64,000 bases of DNA from CAVQFD01 sp963724695 (GTDB taxonomy: Bacteria; Acidobacteriota; Vicinamibacteria; Vicinamibacterales; CAVVIG01): positions 1 to 64,000 of the forward strand of contig CAVRVW010000002.1 in assembly GCA_963724695.1 (NCBI GenBank), read 5' to 3'. A model generated the notes under the pieces. The model searched no databases and was not told the DNA's origin. It was given only the letters and a program-made list of their open reading frames with translations. The position numbers were made by a program, and so were the translations under genes. Below, piece by piece: positions 1 through 7,731 of the stretch; position 1 is the first letter of the stretch, and each line of letters starts with the position of its first letter.

Positions 1-558
1 CTCGGCGGTACGCTCGGCACGGATCAGCCACAGCCGCGCCGTCGCGCCGGAAATGAAGCTATGGCGCGCGTTGGCCATGCGGATCATCAGCGTCGGCCGG
101 CCCTCATGCTGCGCCACCACCGGATGTTGGGCAAAAATAAAGCGCGCGCGTGGCCGCGAAAACCGCGCGAACACCAGTCCGGTCATCACCGCGAGAAACG
201 ACATCCCGGTGAAAATCTCGACCGTTGCGACCAGGTGGCCGTATGACGTGTCCGGATGCATGTCGCCGTAACCGACGGTCGCCAAGGTCTCGATGGAAAA
301 ATAAAACAGGTCGAGAAAACTGCCGGGCCGGACATTGGCGACGGGCGCGTCGCCCAGGAAATACAGCACGGCAAAGCCGCTGTTGAGAACGATAAAAATG
401 AGCGCCGCGCTGCCGAAAAACGCCAACCATGAGACAGCCATCGCATGGTGATAAAGGTCGGCGCCAAAACCTGGGGCACACCACGCGTTTCGAACTCGCG
501 ACCGCCAACCCTGACGATCTGGCGGCCTGGTTTTTTCGACCGCCGATGTGCGTGCCAT
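1..558 (-). CDS. KirBac-type inward-rectifier K+ channel, C-terminus cut by window edge
   Basis: A membrane potassium channel. Near 250-280 (minus strand) the selectivity filter reads TVGYGDMHP, preceded by a pore helix (FYFSIETLA) and an outer helix (AALIFIVLNSGFAVLYF). The inner helix (GMSFLAVMTGLVFARFSRP) and the start of the cytoplasmic domain (FIFAQHPVV, LMIRMANARH) follow, an order typical of KirBac. The ATG at 558 (MARTSAVEKT) is the most likely start. The frame changes near 455-475, so the protein is split between frames. The C-terminal cytoplasmic domain runs off the left edge. It lies just after anmK on the same strand, 60 bases apart. The sequence style resembles Rhizobiales rather than the rest of the window (inference). 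I am sure of the family, not of the start. Confidence 0.8.
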   Translation of the reverse strand, partial: MARTSAVEKTRPPDRQGWRSRVRNAWCAPGFGADLYHHAMAVSWLAFFGSAALIFIVLNSGFAVLYFLGDAPVANVRPGSFLDLFYFSIETLATVGYGDMHPDTSYGHLVATVEIFTGMSFLAVMTGLVFARFSRPRARFIFAQHPVVAQHEGRPTLMIRMANARHSFISGATARLWLIRAERTAE

Positions 559-620
559 GCGCACGGGGTAGCACGAAGACCGGCGCCGAATGATGGCACG
601 CCGCTTCGCACCTGATCAAT

Positions 621-1730
621 TCAACCGCCTGGTTTGGCCAACACGCCGCCGGGCAGCGCCTCGGAGACGCCGGTCGTCGTCGGGAAGGTGATCGGCAAGC
701 CCTTCCAGCAGCGCGCGCGGCGAGATAGGCGAAGGCCTGCGCCTCCATCGGAGTCCGCCGACCAGCCGACCGCGTCGGCCGTCGTCACCTTGCACGGCAG
801 GCGCATGACGAGTTCGCGCACCAGGATCGGATTGCGCGCGCCGCCGCCGCAGACGATGAGCAGTTGCGGCGGGGTCGGCAGATGCGGAAAAGCCGCAGCA
901 CCGAGGCCGCGGTAAAGGCGGTCAGCGTCGCCGCGGCGTCCTCGGTCGAGAGCTTGGCGATGGCGTCGAGCGCGAAGGCGTTGCGGTCGAGCGATTTCGG
1001 CGGCGGCTGATCGAAGAACGGATGCGCCAGCATCTTGAGCAGCGTCGCTTCGTTGACGCGCCCGCGCGCCGCCGTATGGCCGTGCCGGTCGATCGGCGCG
1101 CCGGTGCGCTGGAGCATCAGATCGTCGATGAGCGCATTGCCGGGGCCGGTGTCGCAGGCGATCGGCTCCTCGCCGTCGGCGACGTAAGTGACATTGGCGA
1201 CGCCGCCGATATTGAGGAGCGCCACCTCGCCCTTCATGCCGCCGGCGACGACCAGCGCGCGATGGAACACGGGCACGATCGGCGCGCCCTCGCCGCCGGC
1301 GGCGATGTCGGCGGCGCGAAAATCATAGGCGACGTCGAGCCCGAGACGCGCGGCCAGCGCCGGACCGTCGCCGATCTGGATGGTGAGCCTTTGCTTGGGA
1401 CGGTGCAGCACCGTCTGGCCATGAAAGCCGACGATATTGACGCTCGCCGGGTCGATCTCATTGTCGCGAATCAGCGCCTCGACCGCCTCGGCGTGACGGC
1501 CGGTGACCATCCGCTCGGCGAAGGCGAGAACGCCCGGCCGCGCGTCGCGATCTCGAGCGTCGCGGCTTCGGCGAGCGCATTGCGCAGCAGCGCGCGGTCG
1601 GCGTCCGTGTAGGGGTAGTGCCCCGTCGGCCCGAAACGACGGCGGCGTCGCCATCGGTTTCGATCAGCGCGACGTCGACGCCGTCCATGGAGGTGCCGGA
1701 CATGAGGCCGATTGCCTTCACCGCCGCCAT
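621..1730 (-). CDS. anmK: Anhydro-N-acetylmuramic acid kinase (frameshifted)
   Basis: Phosphorylates 1,6-anhydro-MurNAc released in cell-wall turnover, giving MurNAc-6-phosphate for peptidoglycan recycling in the cytosol. The N-terminus carries the ATP-binding motif GLMSGTSMDGVD. Downstream are GFHGQTVLH, the LLNIGGVANVTY strand and CDTGPGNALIDD, all hallmarks of AnmK, and the C-terminus has the LIVCGGGARNP-type motif. The length of about 370 residues is normal. Start ATG at 1730 (MAAVKAIG); stop at 621-623. The frame changes at least four times (near 1632, 1530, 850 and 740) while conserved blocks continue, so this is more likely sequence error than decay. It is followed by the KirBac gene. 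Its upstream side abuts the broken end of selB only 34 bases away, an unusual neighbourhood. Confidence 0.88.
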
Positions 1731-1764
1731 CGCCGATCCGCGGTTAAATCCGACGCCGGACCTG

Positions 1765-2850
1765 TTACACCACCGGCCGACCGACCGTGCCGCCGGCAAT
1801 CGTCCGCTGCGCGGTTTCGTCACGCAGAATGAAGCGATCGCCCCGCAGCGCGAGGAACGGCTCGGTGAGCTGGATCTGGCAGTACGCGCGCCCGCCAGGC
1901 TCAATTTTCGCAGCGGCGGGGCCGAACACGATCACTTTCCCCATGCGTTCCGACGTGCCGAGGTGAACGCGGACGTGCTGATGGCTCTTGATGCCGCCCG
2001 CTGCACCTGGCGGCACCTCGATACGAGCGTCGAACCGGTCGCATGTGAGCGTGATCTCCTCGTCGCAGATGGTGTCGCCGCGGGTGATCGGCGTGCGCGT
2101 GGCGCCCGTGAGGTTCAGCGCGAGCCGCTGTCCCCACGAGCCGACTTCCGCGGGCTCGTTGTGGACTTCGACGCTGCGAACGCGGACCACATCGCCTCCA
2201 GGCAGACGCCGCACGCGGTCGCCTGGGCGGACCTCGCCACTGATGGCCGTGCCTGTCACGATGAGGCCGTGGCCCGGCGAGGCAAACGCCCGATCGACGG
2301 GCAGGCGGAAAGCGCGGTTCGGCCTCGGCTTTCCCCCCTGCGCGAACACGCGGCCGATCTCGTCACGCAATTCGGCCAGGCCCGCACCGCTGACGAACGA
2401 GAAGGGGACTACGGGCGATCCCTGAAGGGTCGTGGCGTCGGTGAGCGCGCGGATCTCGGCAGCGACCTCCACGATTCGCGCCTCGGACGCCAGATCGCTC
2501 TTCGTGATGACGAAGATCGCCCGTTCCACGCCGAGCAGGTGCAGGATGTCGAGATGCTCCACGGTCTGCGGCATCACCCCATCGTCGGCCGCAACGGTGA
2601 AGAGCACGAGGTCCATGCCGTGGGCGCCCGCGAGCATCGTGCGAACGAAGCGTTCGTGGCCAGGCACGTCCACCACGCCCGCCCGGACACCGCCAGGCAG
2701 ATCAAGGTGGGCGAACCCGAGCTCGATCGAGATGCCGCGCTCCTGTTCCTCCTTGAGGCGATCGGTGTTCTGGCCGGTCAGCGCTTTGACGAGGCTCGTC
2801 TTCCCGTGATCGATGTGTCCGGCCGTGCCGACAATCCAGTGGGTGCTCAC
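1765..2850 (-). CDS. selB: Selenocysteine-specific elongation factor SelB, C-terminally truncated
   Basis: GTPase that brings Sec-tRNA-Sec to the ribosome at SECIS-marked UGA codons. It has G1 (AGHIDHGKT), the effector region (RGISIELGFAHLDL), G3 (DVPGHERF) and G4 (TKSD), then the EF-Tu-like beta-barrel domains. It stops at about residue 361, just after the RTIAGG block that closes the third barrel domain. SelB proteins normally run past 600 residues with four winged-helix domains that bind the SECIS hairpin, and these are missing. The start is taken as GTG at 2850, whose bases overlap the selA stop (GTGA), so the two are translationally coupled. The break coincides with the change to alphaproteobacterial-looking sequence near 1765-1785, so an assembly chimera or recombination junction is likely. 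Confidence 0.9.
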   Translation of the reverse strand: MSTHWIVGTAGHIDHGKTSLVKALTGQNTDRLKEEQERGISIELGFAHLDLPGGVRAGVVDVPGHERFVRTMLAGAHGMDLVLFTVAADDGVMPQTVEHLDILHLLGVERAIFVITKSDLASEARIVEVAAEIRALTDATTLQGSPVVPFSFVSGAGLAELRDEIGRVFAQGGKPRPNRAFRLPVDRAFASPGHGLIVTGTAISGEVRPGDRVRRLPGGDVVRVRSVEVHNEPAEVGSWGQRLALNLTGATRTPITRGDTICDEEITLTCDRFDARIEVPPGAAGGIKSHQHVRVHLGTSERMGKVIVFGPAAAKIEPGGRAYCQIQLTEPFLALRGDRFILRDETAQRTIAGGTVGRPVV

Positions 2851-4238
2851 TCGGGCTCCCACCGTGGGACGAGGTCGGCCGGATCATCGACGGTGCGCAG
2901 GTCGAGGAGGAACCGGCCGTCCTTGATCCGTCCGACGATCGGCGGGTGAGCGCCGCGGAAGCGTTCGGCGAGGCGGTCAGCCGACACGCTGTCGCTCTCG
3001 ATCGCAATGACCTTGGTCGGCAGCTCTTCGGTCGGCAGGGCGCCGCTGCCAACCTGCGATGTCGAGTCTTCGAGTGAGACCCGGTAGCTCGCTCCCAGCG
3101 CGTGCTGCAGCGATGGCAGGACGCGCAGGCCGACCTCGGCGATCTCCTCCAGGCTTCTGGTGAATGTCCTGAGGGTCGGGATATCGCGCGTCACATCCGC
3201 AGACTGCTGGTACAGCCTGAGCGTGGCTTCGAGGGCCGCGAGGGCCAGCTTGCTGCAGCGGACGGCCCGGTGCAGCGGGTTACTGGCGATCTGCTGCACG
3301 AGCGTCCGCGAGCCGACGATGAGGCCCGCTTGAGGGCCGCCGAGGACCTTGTCGCCGCTGAACGTCACGATATCGGCGCCAAGGGAAACCCGCTCGGACA
3401 CGAGCGGCTCTTTGGGCAGGCCGTACTGACTCAGATCCACGAGCGCGCCGCTCCCGAGATCTTCCATGACGGGGACGCCGCGGCTTCGGCCGATCGCGAC
3501 CAGTTCGCCGAGGCCCACATCGGACGAGAAGCCGACGATGCGGTAGTTGCTGGTGTGGACCTTCAGCAGAAGCCCAGTGTTCGGGCCAATGGCCCGCTCG
3601 TAGTCGCCCGGGTGCGTCCGGTTGGTCGTCCCCACCTCGCGCAGCACGGCGCCTGTCTTGGCGACGATGTCCGGGATGCGAAAGGCGCCACCGATTTCGA
3701 CGAGCTCACCTCGGGAGACCACGACTTCTTTTCCGCTGGCCAGGGTGTTGATGGCCACGAGGACGGCGGCGGCGTTGTTGTTGACGACCGTGGCGGCCTC
3801 GGCGCCGGTCTGCTGGACCAGCAGGGACTCCACCAGCGCTTCGCGGCTGCCGCGAGCGCCCCGGTCCAGGTCGTACTCCAGGTTGACGGGATGACGTGCC
3901 GCCAGAACCATCGCGTCGATGGCCGGCTGCGGCAACCGGGCCCGGCCGAAGTTGGTGTGGAGAATGGTGCCGGTCGCGTTGACGATGCGCACCAGGCCGC
4001 TCTGGCGGTTTTCCTTCATGCGGCGCTCGACTCTCGTGAGAATGTTGTGCTCGTCGAGCTCGGCGAGCGGCAGCGAGGCGCCCTCGGCGATCTGCCGTCG
4101 CAGGTCCGCCAGGGTCTCACGGCACAGCCGCGCGACGTACTCGCGGTCGACGCTCGCCAGCCAGGCCGCCGCCCTCGCGTGCGAGAGCAGTCGGTCCACG
4201 GACGGCAGGTCCCTGAGCGAGGCTCTCGCCTGCGTCAT
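2847..4238 (-). CDS. selA: L-seryl-tRNA(Sec) selenium transferase
   Basis: PLP enzyme that converts Ser-tRNA-Sec to Sec-tRNA-Sec with selenophosphate. About 463 residues, normal for the family, in one intact frame. The N-terminal LPSVDRLLSH segment is the SelA tRNA-binding domain. Conserved blocks include NATGTILHTNFGRA, VNNNAAAVLVAINTLA and the PLP lysine in TFSGDKVLGGPQAG. An upstream GTG at 4256 is possible, but the ATG at 4238 fits the family's N-terminus better. selB follows with a GTGA overlap. tRNA-Sec lies 112 bases away on the opposite strand, divergently oriented, giving a compact selenocysteine locus. No selD is visible in the window. Confidence 0.95.
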   Translation of the reverse strand: MTQARASLRDLPSVDRLLSHARAAAWLASVDREYVARLCRETLADLRRQIAEGASLPLAELDEHNILTRVERRMKENRQSGLVRIVNATGTILHTNFGRARLPQPAIDAMVLAARHPVNLEYDLDRGARGSREALVESLLVQQTGAEAATVVNNNAAAVLVAINTLASGKEVVVSRGELVEIGGAFRIPDIVAKTGAVLREVGTTNRTHPGDYERAIGPNTGLLLKVHTSNYRIVGFSSDVGLGELVAIGRSRGVPVMEDLGSGALVDLSQYGLPKEPLVSERVSLGADIVTFSGDKVLGGPQAGLIVGSRTLVQQIASNPLHRAVRCSKLALAALEATLRLYQQSADVTRDIPTLRTFTRSLEEIAEVGLRVLPSLQHALGASYRVSLEDSTSQVGSGALPTEELPTKVIAIESDSVSADRLAERFRGAHPPIVGRIKDGRFLLDLRTVDDPADLVPRWEPE

Positions 4239-4349
4239 GCCCGACGAGGCTGGCACAGTGGGCGCCGGATTTCAACCGCCCTGGCGCCTTGACGCTTGCG
4301 GCGGTCCCGCATGTGGCGCTACAAAGGACGTCCCGCGTGCGCGCGACGG

Positions 4350-4445
4350 GGAGAAGGAAGGTGCCCGGTGGTGCCGCTGGTCTTCAAAACCAGTCTTGGG
4401 GGCCGTCAGGTCCTCGGAGGGTTCGACTCCCTCCCTTCTCCGCCA
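4350..4445 (+). tRNA. selC: tRNA-Sec (anticodon UCA)
   Basis: A 96-nt tRNA including CCA. The acceptor stem is 8 bp (GGAGAAGG with CCTTCTCC), one more than ordinary tRNAs. The anticodon stem CTGGT/ACCAG holds the loop CTTCAAA with anticodon TCA at 4384-4386. A long variable arm follows (about 4394-4415), then a T-arm GGAGGGTTCGACTCCCTCC. These are the defining features of bacterial tRNA-Sec. It is divergent from selA. The 3' end is the left member of a repeat pair whose second copy is at 10687-10715. Confidence 0.97.
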
Positions 4446-4476
4446 CTTCCCTCGCCGTTGGCTCGGTCAGTGGCGG
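4440..4476 (+). terminator. Hairpin terminator overlapping the tRNA-Sec 3' end
   Basis: CCGCCACT (4440-4447) pairs with AGTGGCGG (4469-4476) across a 21-base loop. The left arm includes the tRNA CCA end. The same arrangement follows the tRNA-Ser terminator at 57414-57451, so this is probably how tRNA transcription or processing ends in this genome. There is no clear U tract. Confidence 0.6.
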
Positions 4477-4487
4477 CTCAGGGAGGT

Positions 4488-4680
4488 GTCTAGGCTTCGG
4501 GCAATGAGCTGCGCTCATCGCCCTCGGCACGACTCCGCGTCGTCCCCGCCACGGCCCTGCGGGCGTGGCGTTCGAAGGGAGCGTCTAGGCTTCGGGCAAT
4601 GAGCTTCGCTCATCGCCCTCGGCACGACTCCCGCGTCGTTCCCCCGCCACGGCCCTGCGGGCGTGGCGTTCGAAGGGAGC
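4488..4680. repeat. Two tandem copies of a 95-98 bp structured repeat
   Basis: Unit 1 is 4488-4582 and unit 2 is 4583-4680; they are nearly identical, differing by a few single-base changes and indels. Each unit contains two strong hairpins: GGGCAATGAGC...GCTCATCGCCC, and GCCACG...CGTGGC around a CCTGCGGG core. Another GTCCAGGCG word follows at 4681, like the start of a third unit. They fill the space between tRNA-Sec and the first attC remnant. They look like a REP/BIME-type repeat or a structured insertion scar. No coding potential is seen. Confidence 0.85.
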
Positions 4681-4689
4681 GTCCAGGCG

Positions 4690-4713
4690 ACGGCTCAGTG
4701 CTGATCGTTGGGC
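4690..4713 (+). repeat. Truncated attC (right half), left edge of cassette array
   Basis: CGGCTCAGTGCTGATC followed by the core-like GTTGGGC at 4707-4713. It matches the right arm of the complete sites nearby, but there is no left arm because the 95-bp repeats replace it. It marks the left boundary of the first cassette. Confidence 0.6.
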
Positions 4714-4724
4714 TGACGAGTAAG

Positions 4725-4903
4725 CTACTTGCGGATCCGGGCCAGCCAGTAGCCAGGTTCGCGACTGTCGTGCGCAAACGCCAGCATTCGACATGCGCCT
4801 TCCCACGGTAAGTACACGACATGGTACGGGAAGCGCTTCACCGGGACTTTGCGGACAGGCATGCCGAAGGTATTCTTGGTTCCGGCTAGGCAGATTCCCC
4901 GGT
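4725..4903 (-). pseudogene. ParE/RelE-family toxin remnant (C-terminal half)
   Basis: The minus frame ends KRFPYHVVYLP...FAHDSREPGYW...RIRK, matching the C-terminal half of the intact ParE-like toxin at 8295-8609 (RFPYHVIYLE...AHDRRKPGYW). An in-frame stop lies just upstream, so the N-terminal helices are gone and no antitoxin is present. The gene points against the cassette direction, with its stop 12 bases after the attC core, the same placement as in the intact toxin cassette. It is probably a dead copy of a stabilising cassette. Confidence 0.65.
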
Positions 4904-5004
4904 TCTTTTACCGAAATCCCAAAGGGACGCGGCAGGTCATTCGCTACGCTCGTATGCGAGACAAGGGTGACCGGTTCCTGGAGGCCTGGGCGCAGTTGAA
5001 ATGA
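4861..5004 (+). CDS. Small hypothetical cassette ORF (47 aa)
   Basis: An ATG at 4861 opens a 47-residue basic ORF that ends seven bases before the attC (starts MPKVFLVPARQIPRFFYRN, ends EAWAQLK). It sits where a cassette gene's 3' end is expected. It has no recognised domain and no clear ribosome binding site, and overlaps the toxin remnant on the other strand. It may be a real small cassette protein or chance. Confidence 0.25.
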   Translation: MPKVFLVPARQIPRFFYRNPKGTRQVIRYARMRDKGDRFLEAWAQLK

Positions 5005-5010
5005 GACGAA

Positions 5011-5094
5011 GTCTAACTCGCGCTGGAGCCGACGCGGCGCTACTGTCCGTGTGATCTTGTTGCAGAACCGCGCGGCTCAGCACAAGCGTTAGAC
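5011..5094 (+). repeat. attC recombination site
   Basis: 84 bp bounded by GTCTAAC (5011-5017) and GTTAGAC (5088-5094), perfect inverted outer cores. Inner arms GCTGGAGCCGACGCGG and CCGCGCGGCTCAGC pair with an unpaired G and an unpaired A on the left arm, the extrahelical-base pattern of folded attC sites. The centre is unpaired spacer. Confidence 0.9.
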
Positions 5095-5114
5095 CGCCAG
5101 TCAAGGAGACACAT

Positions 5115-5639
5115 ATGCCCATCACCGCATTCAACAGTTTCAACGACGGTCTCGCTCCGAATCAAAGAAGCCGGGAGCATTTCATCGCCAACATTGATCT
5201 GGAAGACGGCCCACACTGGGTGCCGTATGCCGATGGTGTCTGGATCCAACTCTGCCACTTCAACGTCACGTCCGGCGGATTCAGCGTTGTCCTGAAGGGT
5301 CTCCCCGGCGCCGCGCTGGGCACTCACTACCACATCGGGACCGTTCGGGGCTTCACGATACGTGGCCAGTGGCGGTACCTGGAACATGACTGGGTTGCGA
5401 AGCCCGGCACGTTCATTTACGAGCCCGCCGGCGAGGCCCACACGCTGGTCATCACGGACGACTCCCCGGAGCCAGCGCTGATCTTCTTCGCCGTCGAGGG
5501 CGGCCTCATCTACCTGGACAAGGCGGTCGACGGCGGTTTCGCTGCTTATGAGGACGGCTTTACCGCCCTGGAACTGGCCCGAAAATACTACCGTGAGGCC
5601 GGTCTCGATGTGCGCAAACTGGATGCGCTAGTTCGCTAA
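5115..5639 (+). CDS. Cupin, 2,4'-dihydroxyacetophenone dioxygenase-like
   Basis: A 174-residue single-domain cupin carried as an integron cassette. Cupin motif 1 reads GTHYHIGTVRGFTIRGQW, with two histidines, and motif 2 reads PGTFIYEPAGEAHTL, with the third metal histidine. The fold and length match the DAD/ChrR-type cupin dioxygenases that cleave carbon-carbon bonds next to a carbonyl using Fe(II). The true substrate is unknown. Start ATG at 5115, preceded by AAGGAGAC at 5104-5111. It lies 20 bases after one attC and 10 before the next, with no promoter of its own evident. Confidence 0.85.
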   Translation: MPITAFNSFNDGLAPNQRSREHFIANIDLEDGPHWVPYADGVWIQLCHFNVTSGGFSVVLKGLPGAALGTHYHIGTVRGFTIRGQWRYLEHDWVAKPGTFIYEPAGEAHTLVITDDSPEPALIFFAVEGGLIYLDKAVDGGFAAYEDGFTALELARKYYREAGLDVRKLDALVR

Positions 5640-5649
5640 TTGGCCTGCG

Positions 5650-5710
5650 GTCTAACAACCGATTGCAGCGGACGGCGCTGTCGCGCCGCCGCTGAACCGG
5701 GGCGTTAGAC
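5650..5710 (+). repeat. attC recombination site
   Basis: 61 bp from GTCTAAC (5650) to GTTAGAC (5710). Left arm CCGATTGCAGCGGACGG pairs with CCGCCGCTGAACCGG, leaving single G and A bulges on the left. It belongs to the TTGCAGC family of sites in this array. Confidence 0.93.
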
Positions 5711-5732
5711 GCCTGGGCGAAGCTGGTCATCA

Positions 5733-6515
5733 ATGCGAGACTTTCTTCGGAAGCTAATTCGACCGCGAGAGGCCGGTGGGCTCAGTATCGCGTCCAGGAC
5801 TACGAGCGCACGTAGTCAGGAAGGGATCGAGACGCCGGTGTCGCAACAACGGCAAGTTGTCGACGCTGAGGACGACTACAGTTGGTTGTGTCCTCCGGCC
5901 ACGATGGCCGATCCAAAGGCATGGGACAAATACTGGCATGAGCAGATCACGCATGGCGTCGCCGGCTTCGTCGACATGTTTTGCGATGACGGTGAACTGG
6001 TGGATGTCATGCGGACCAGCCGATTTCAATCGGTACTTTGCGTTGGCAGCGGTCTCTCGCACGAACCGCGGGCACTTGCTGCGGCCGGGTTCGACGTCAC
6101 CGCTTTGGATTTGTCCCCTTTCGCCACCGAGGCGGTCAAAGGAGCCACTCCCCCTGAGGACCATCTGCGGAGTCTGCTCGGCGCGCGGGCACTATTGCCG
6201 AATGGCCGCCTCGACTTCGTGACGGGCGACCTCATCGACGGCGGCGTCTGCCCTGGGCCATTCGATGTTGTGATCGAACGACGAACGTTACAACTGTACC
6301 CGCAGCAGGACCGACCGGCCGCGTTACAGGCTGTTGCCAAGCGCCTTGCACCACGGGGCATCTTCTTCAGTCACTCCCACAATGGTGGTTGGCGCCCTCC
6401 GGCACCGCGTACCCATGCCTGCGAGGATTGGTTTGCTATGCACGGCTGGCCACGGCGGCAGCGGGACACGCCGGTAACGGGGAGGGTTGCTTGGCTATTC
6501 GTGAGTACGGGCTAG
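5733..6515 (+). CDS. Class I SAM-dependent methyltransferase
   Basis: 260 residues. Glycine-rich motif I reads SVLCVGSGLSHEP (about residues 98-111), followed by an acidic residue after strand 2 (VTALDLS) and a motif IV-like PFDVVIERR. The C-terminal half is short and the fold looks minimal. The N-terminal 60 residues are low in conserved features and include a polar stretch. The substrate cannot be read from the sequence. It is a single gene in its cassette, 22 bases after the attC core and 4 bases before the next attC. Confidence 0.8.
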   Translation: MRDFLRKLIRPREAGGLSIASRTTSARSQEGIETPVSQQRQVVDAEDDYSWLCPPATMADPKAWDKYWHEQITHGVAGFVDMFCDDGELVDVMRTSRFQSVLCVGSGLSHEPRALAAAGFDVTALDLSPFATEAVKGATPPEDHLRSLLGARALLPNGRLDFVTGDLIDGGVCPGPFDVVIERRTLQLYPQQDRPAALQAVAKRLAPRGIFFSHSHNGGWRPPAPRTHACEDWFAMHGWPRRQRDTPVTGRVAWLFVSTG

Positions 6516-6519
6516 CGGC

Positions 6520-6591
6520 GTCTAACATCGGCTTGCAGCCGACGGCGGCTGGTGTAATGCTGAGCCGCCGCGGCTGAAGCCGGCGTTAGAC
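6520..6591 (+). repeat. attC recombination site
   Basis: 72 bp from GTCTAAC (6520-6526) to GTTAGAC (6585-6591). Left arm CGGCTTGCAGCCGACGGCGG pairs with CCGCCGCGGCTGAAGCCGG, leaving the same G and A bulges as the other sites. Confidence 0.93.
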
Positions 6592-6625
6592 CGCTGAGTC
6601 GTGCGGTCTCTTAACGGGAAGTCTT

Positions 6626-7588
6626 GTGGACGACATGGGTGGACTGACTGGAAACGCACTTCTGTCGCTCGCCATCAGGCCCAAGGCCCAGGCTGATCGA
6701 GAAAGGCTCGCCCGCGGCGTCACCACGCTCATGGCCGAAGATCCGACGATGAGCGTGAACGCCGACCCGGCGACGGGGGAGGTCGTCGTCGCCGGCATGG
6801 GCGAGCTGCACCTTGAGATCATCGTTGACCGTCTGAGACGCGAGTTCCACGTCGAGGCGAGCGTCAGTCGTCCGCAGGTTGCCTGCAAGGAGACACTCAC
6901 GCGCCCGGCCGACGGCGAAGGTCGGTATGCGCGGCGTGGCCTGTACGCCCACGCGAAGGTTCATCTCTATCCGGGCGAGCCGGGCTCCGGCTACGTCTTC
7001 GAGAACGAGATCATGGAGGGCGCGCTTCCGAAGGAATTCATCAAGCCGATCGATGAAGGCATTAAGGAGGCGCTCACGGGCGGCGTCCTCGCTGGCTATC
7101 CGGTGGACGATCTCCGTATCGTGCTCTACGACGGCTCGTACCACGACGTCGATTCGTCGGAAATGACCTTCAGGATCGCCGGCAACATGGCGTTCCACGA
7201 CGCCGCCAAGAAGGCAGGACCCGTGGTTCTTGAACCGGTCATGCGCGTCGAGATCGAGGCGCCGACGAAAAACGTGGGCGACGTCATGGGCAGCCTGTCG
7301 AGTCGTCGGGGGCTGATACAGTCGCAGGAAGATCGCGACGGCGTGCGACGCATCACCGCGCGCGTGCCGCTGTCCGAGATGTTCGGGTACGCGACCGATC
7401 TACGCTCCCGCACGCATGGGCGCGGCACGTTTGCGATGCAGTTCGCATGCTATCAACCCTTCGATCGGGCCGAGAACGAGGGTACCGGTGACGATTCGAT
7501 GGTAGGCGCGCCACGCAAGCCCCTGCCAACGCTTCGCGATTCGAGCGTGGCCCTTCCCGAACCAACGGATGACGACCTCCAGGACTGA
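6626..7588 (+). CDS. EF-G domains III-V without the GTPase domain (cassette gene)
   Basis: 320 residues equal to the C-terminal half of elongation factor G. Domain III starts at about residue 13 (LLSLAIRPKAQADRERL) and carries GMGELHLEIIVDRLRREF. Domain IV includes KETL and VHLYPGEPGSGYVFEN, and domain V includes EPVMRVEIEAPTKNVGDVMG and RGTFAMQF. The GTP-binding G domain and domain II are absent. The frame is open back to a stop inside the preceding attC core, with no EF-G-like residues upstream. GTG at 6626 is therefore taken as start. The gene is uninterrupted and bounded by intact attC sites on both sides. It could compete with or assist EF-G at the ribosome, as C-terminal EF-G-like or FusB-like factors might. 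That is inference. Confidence 0.9.
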   Translation: MDDMGGLTGNALLSLAIRPKAQADRERLARGVTTLMAEDPTMSVNADPATGEVVVAGMGELHLEIIVDRLRREFHVEASVSRPQVACKETLTRPADGEGRYARRGLYAHAKVHLYPGEPGSGYVFENEIMEGALPKEFIKPIDEGIKEALTGGVLAGYPVDDLRIVLYDGSYHDVDSSEMTFRIAGNMAFHDAAKKAGPVVLEPVMRVEIEAPTKNVGDVMGSLSSRRGLIQSQEDRDGVRRITARVPLSEMFGYATDLRSRTHGRGTFAMQFACYQPFDRAENEGTGDDSMVGAPRKPLPTLRDSSVALPEPTDDDLQD

Positions 7589-7634
7589 CTTGAACAGTGC
7601 GTTCCTATGTGAGGGGGCGGAACGGAAGTACGCG

Positions 7635-7706
7635 GTCTAACACGCGTTGCCCCAGACGGCGGCTGCTGCGATCATGAGCCGCGGCTGGTGAACGCTGACG
7701 TTAGCC
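7635..7706 (+). repeat. attC recombination site
   Basis: 72 bp from GTCTAAC (7635-7641) to GTTAGCC (7700-7706). Internal arms CAGACGGCGGCTG and GAGCCGCGGCTGG are less regular than in neighbouring sites. The right core deviates from the strict GTTRRRY. Confidence 0.8.
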
Positions 7707-7731
7707 TCTCACGGATGGATGGACGAATCAG

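Noticed and set aside
4488..4680. A CRISPR array
   Set aside because: Two 95-bp units directly abut with no spacers, and each contains two hairpins, which does not fit CRISPR repeats.
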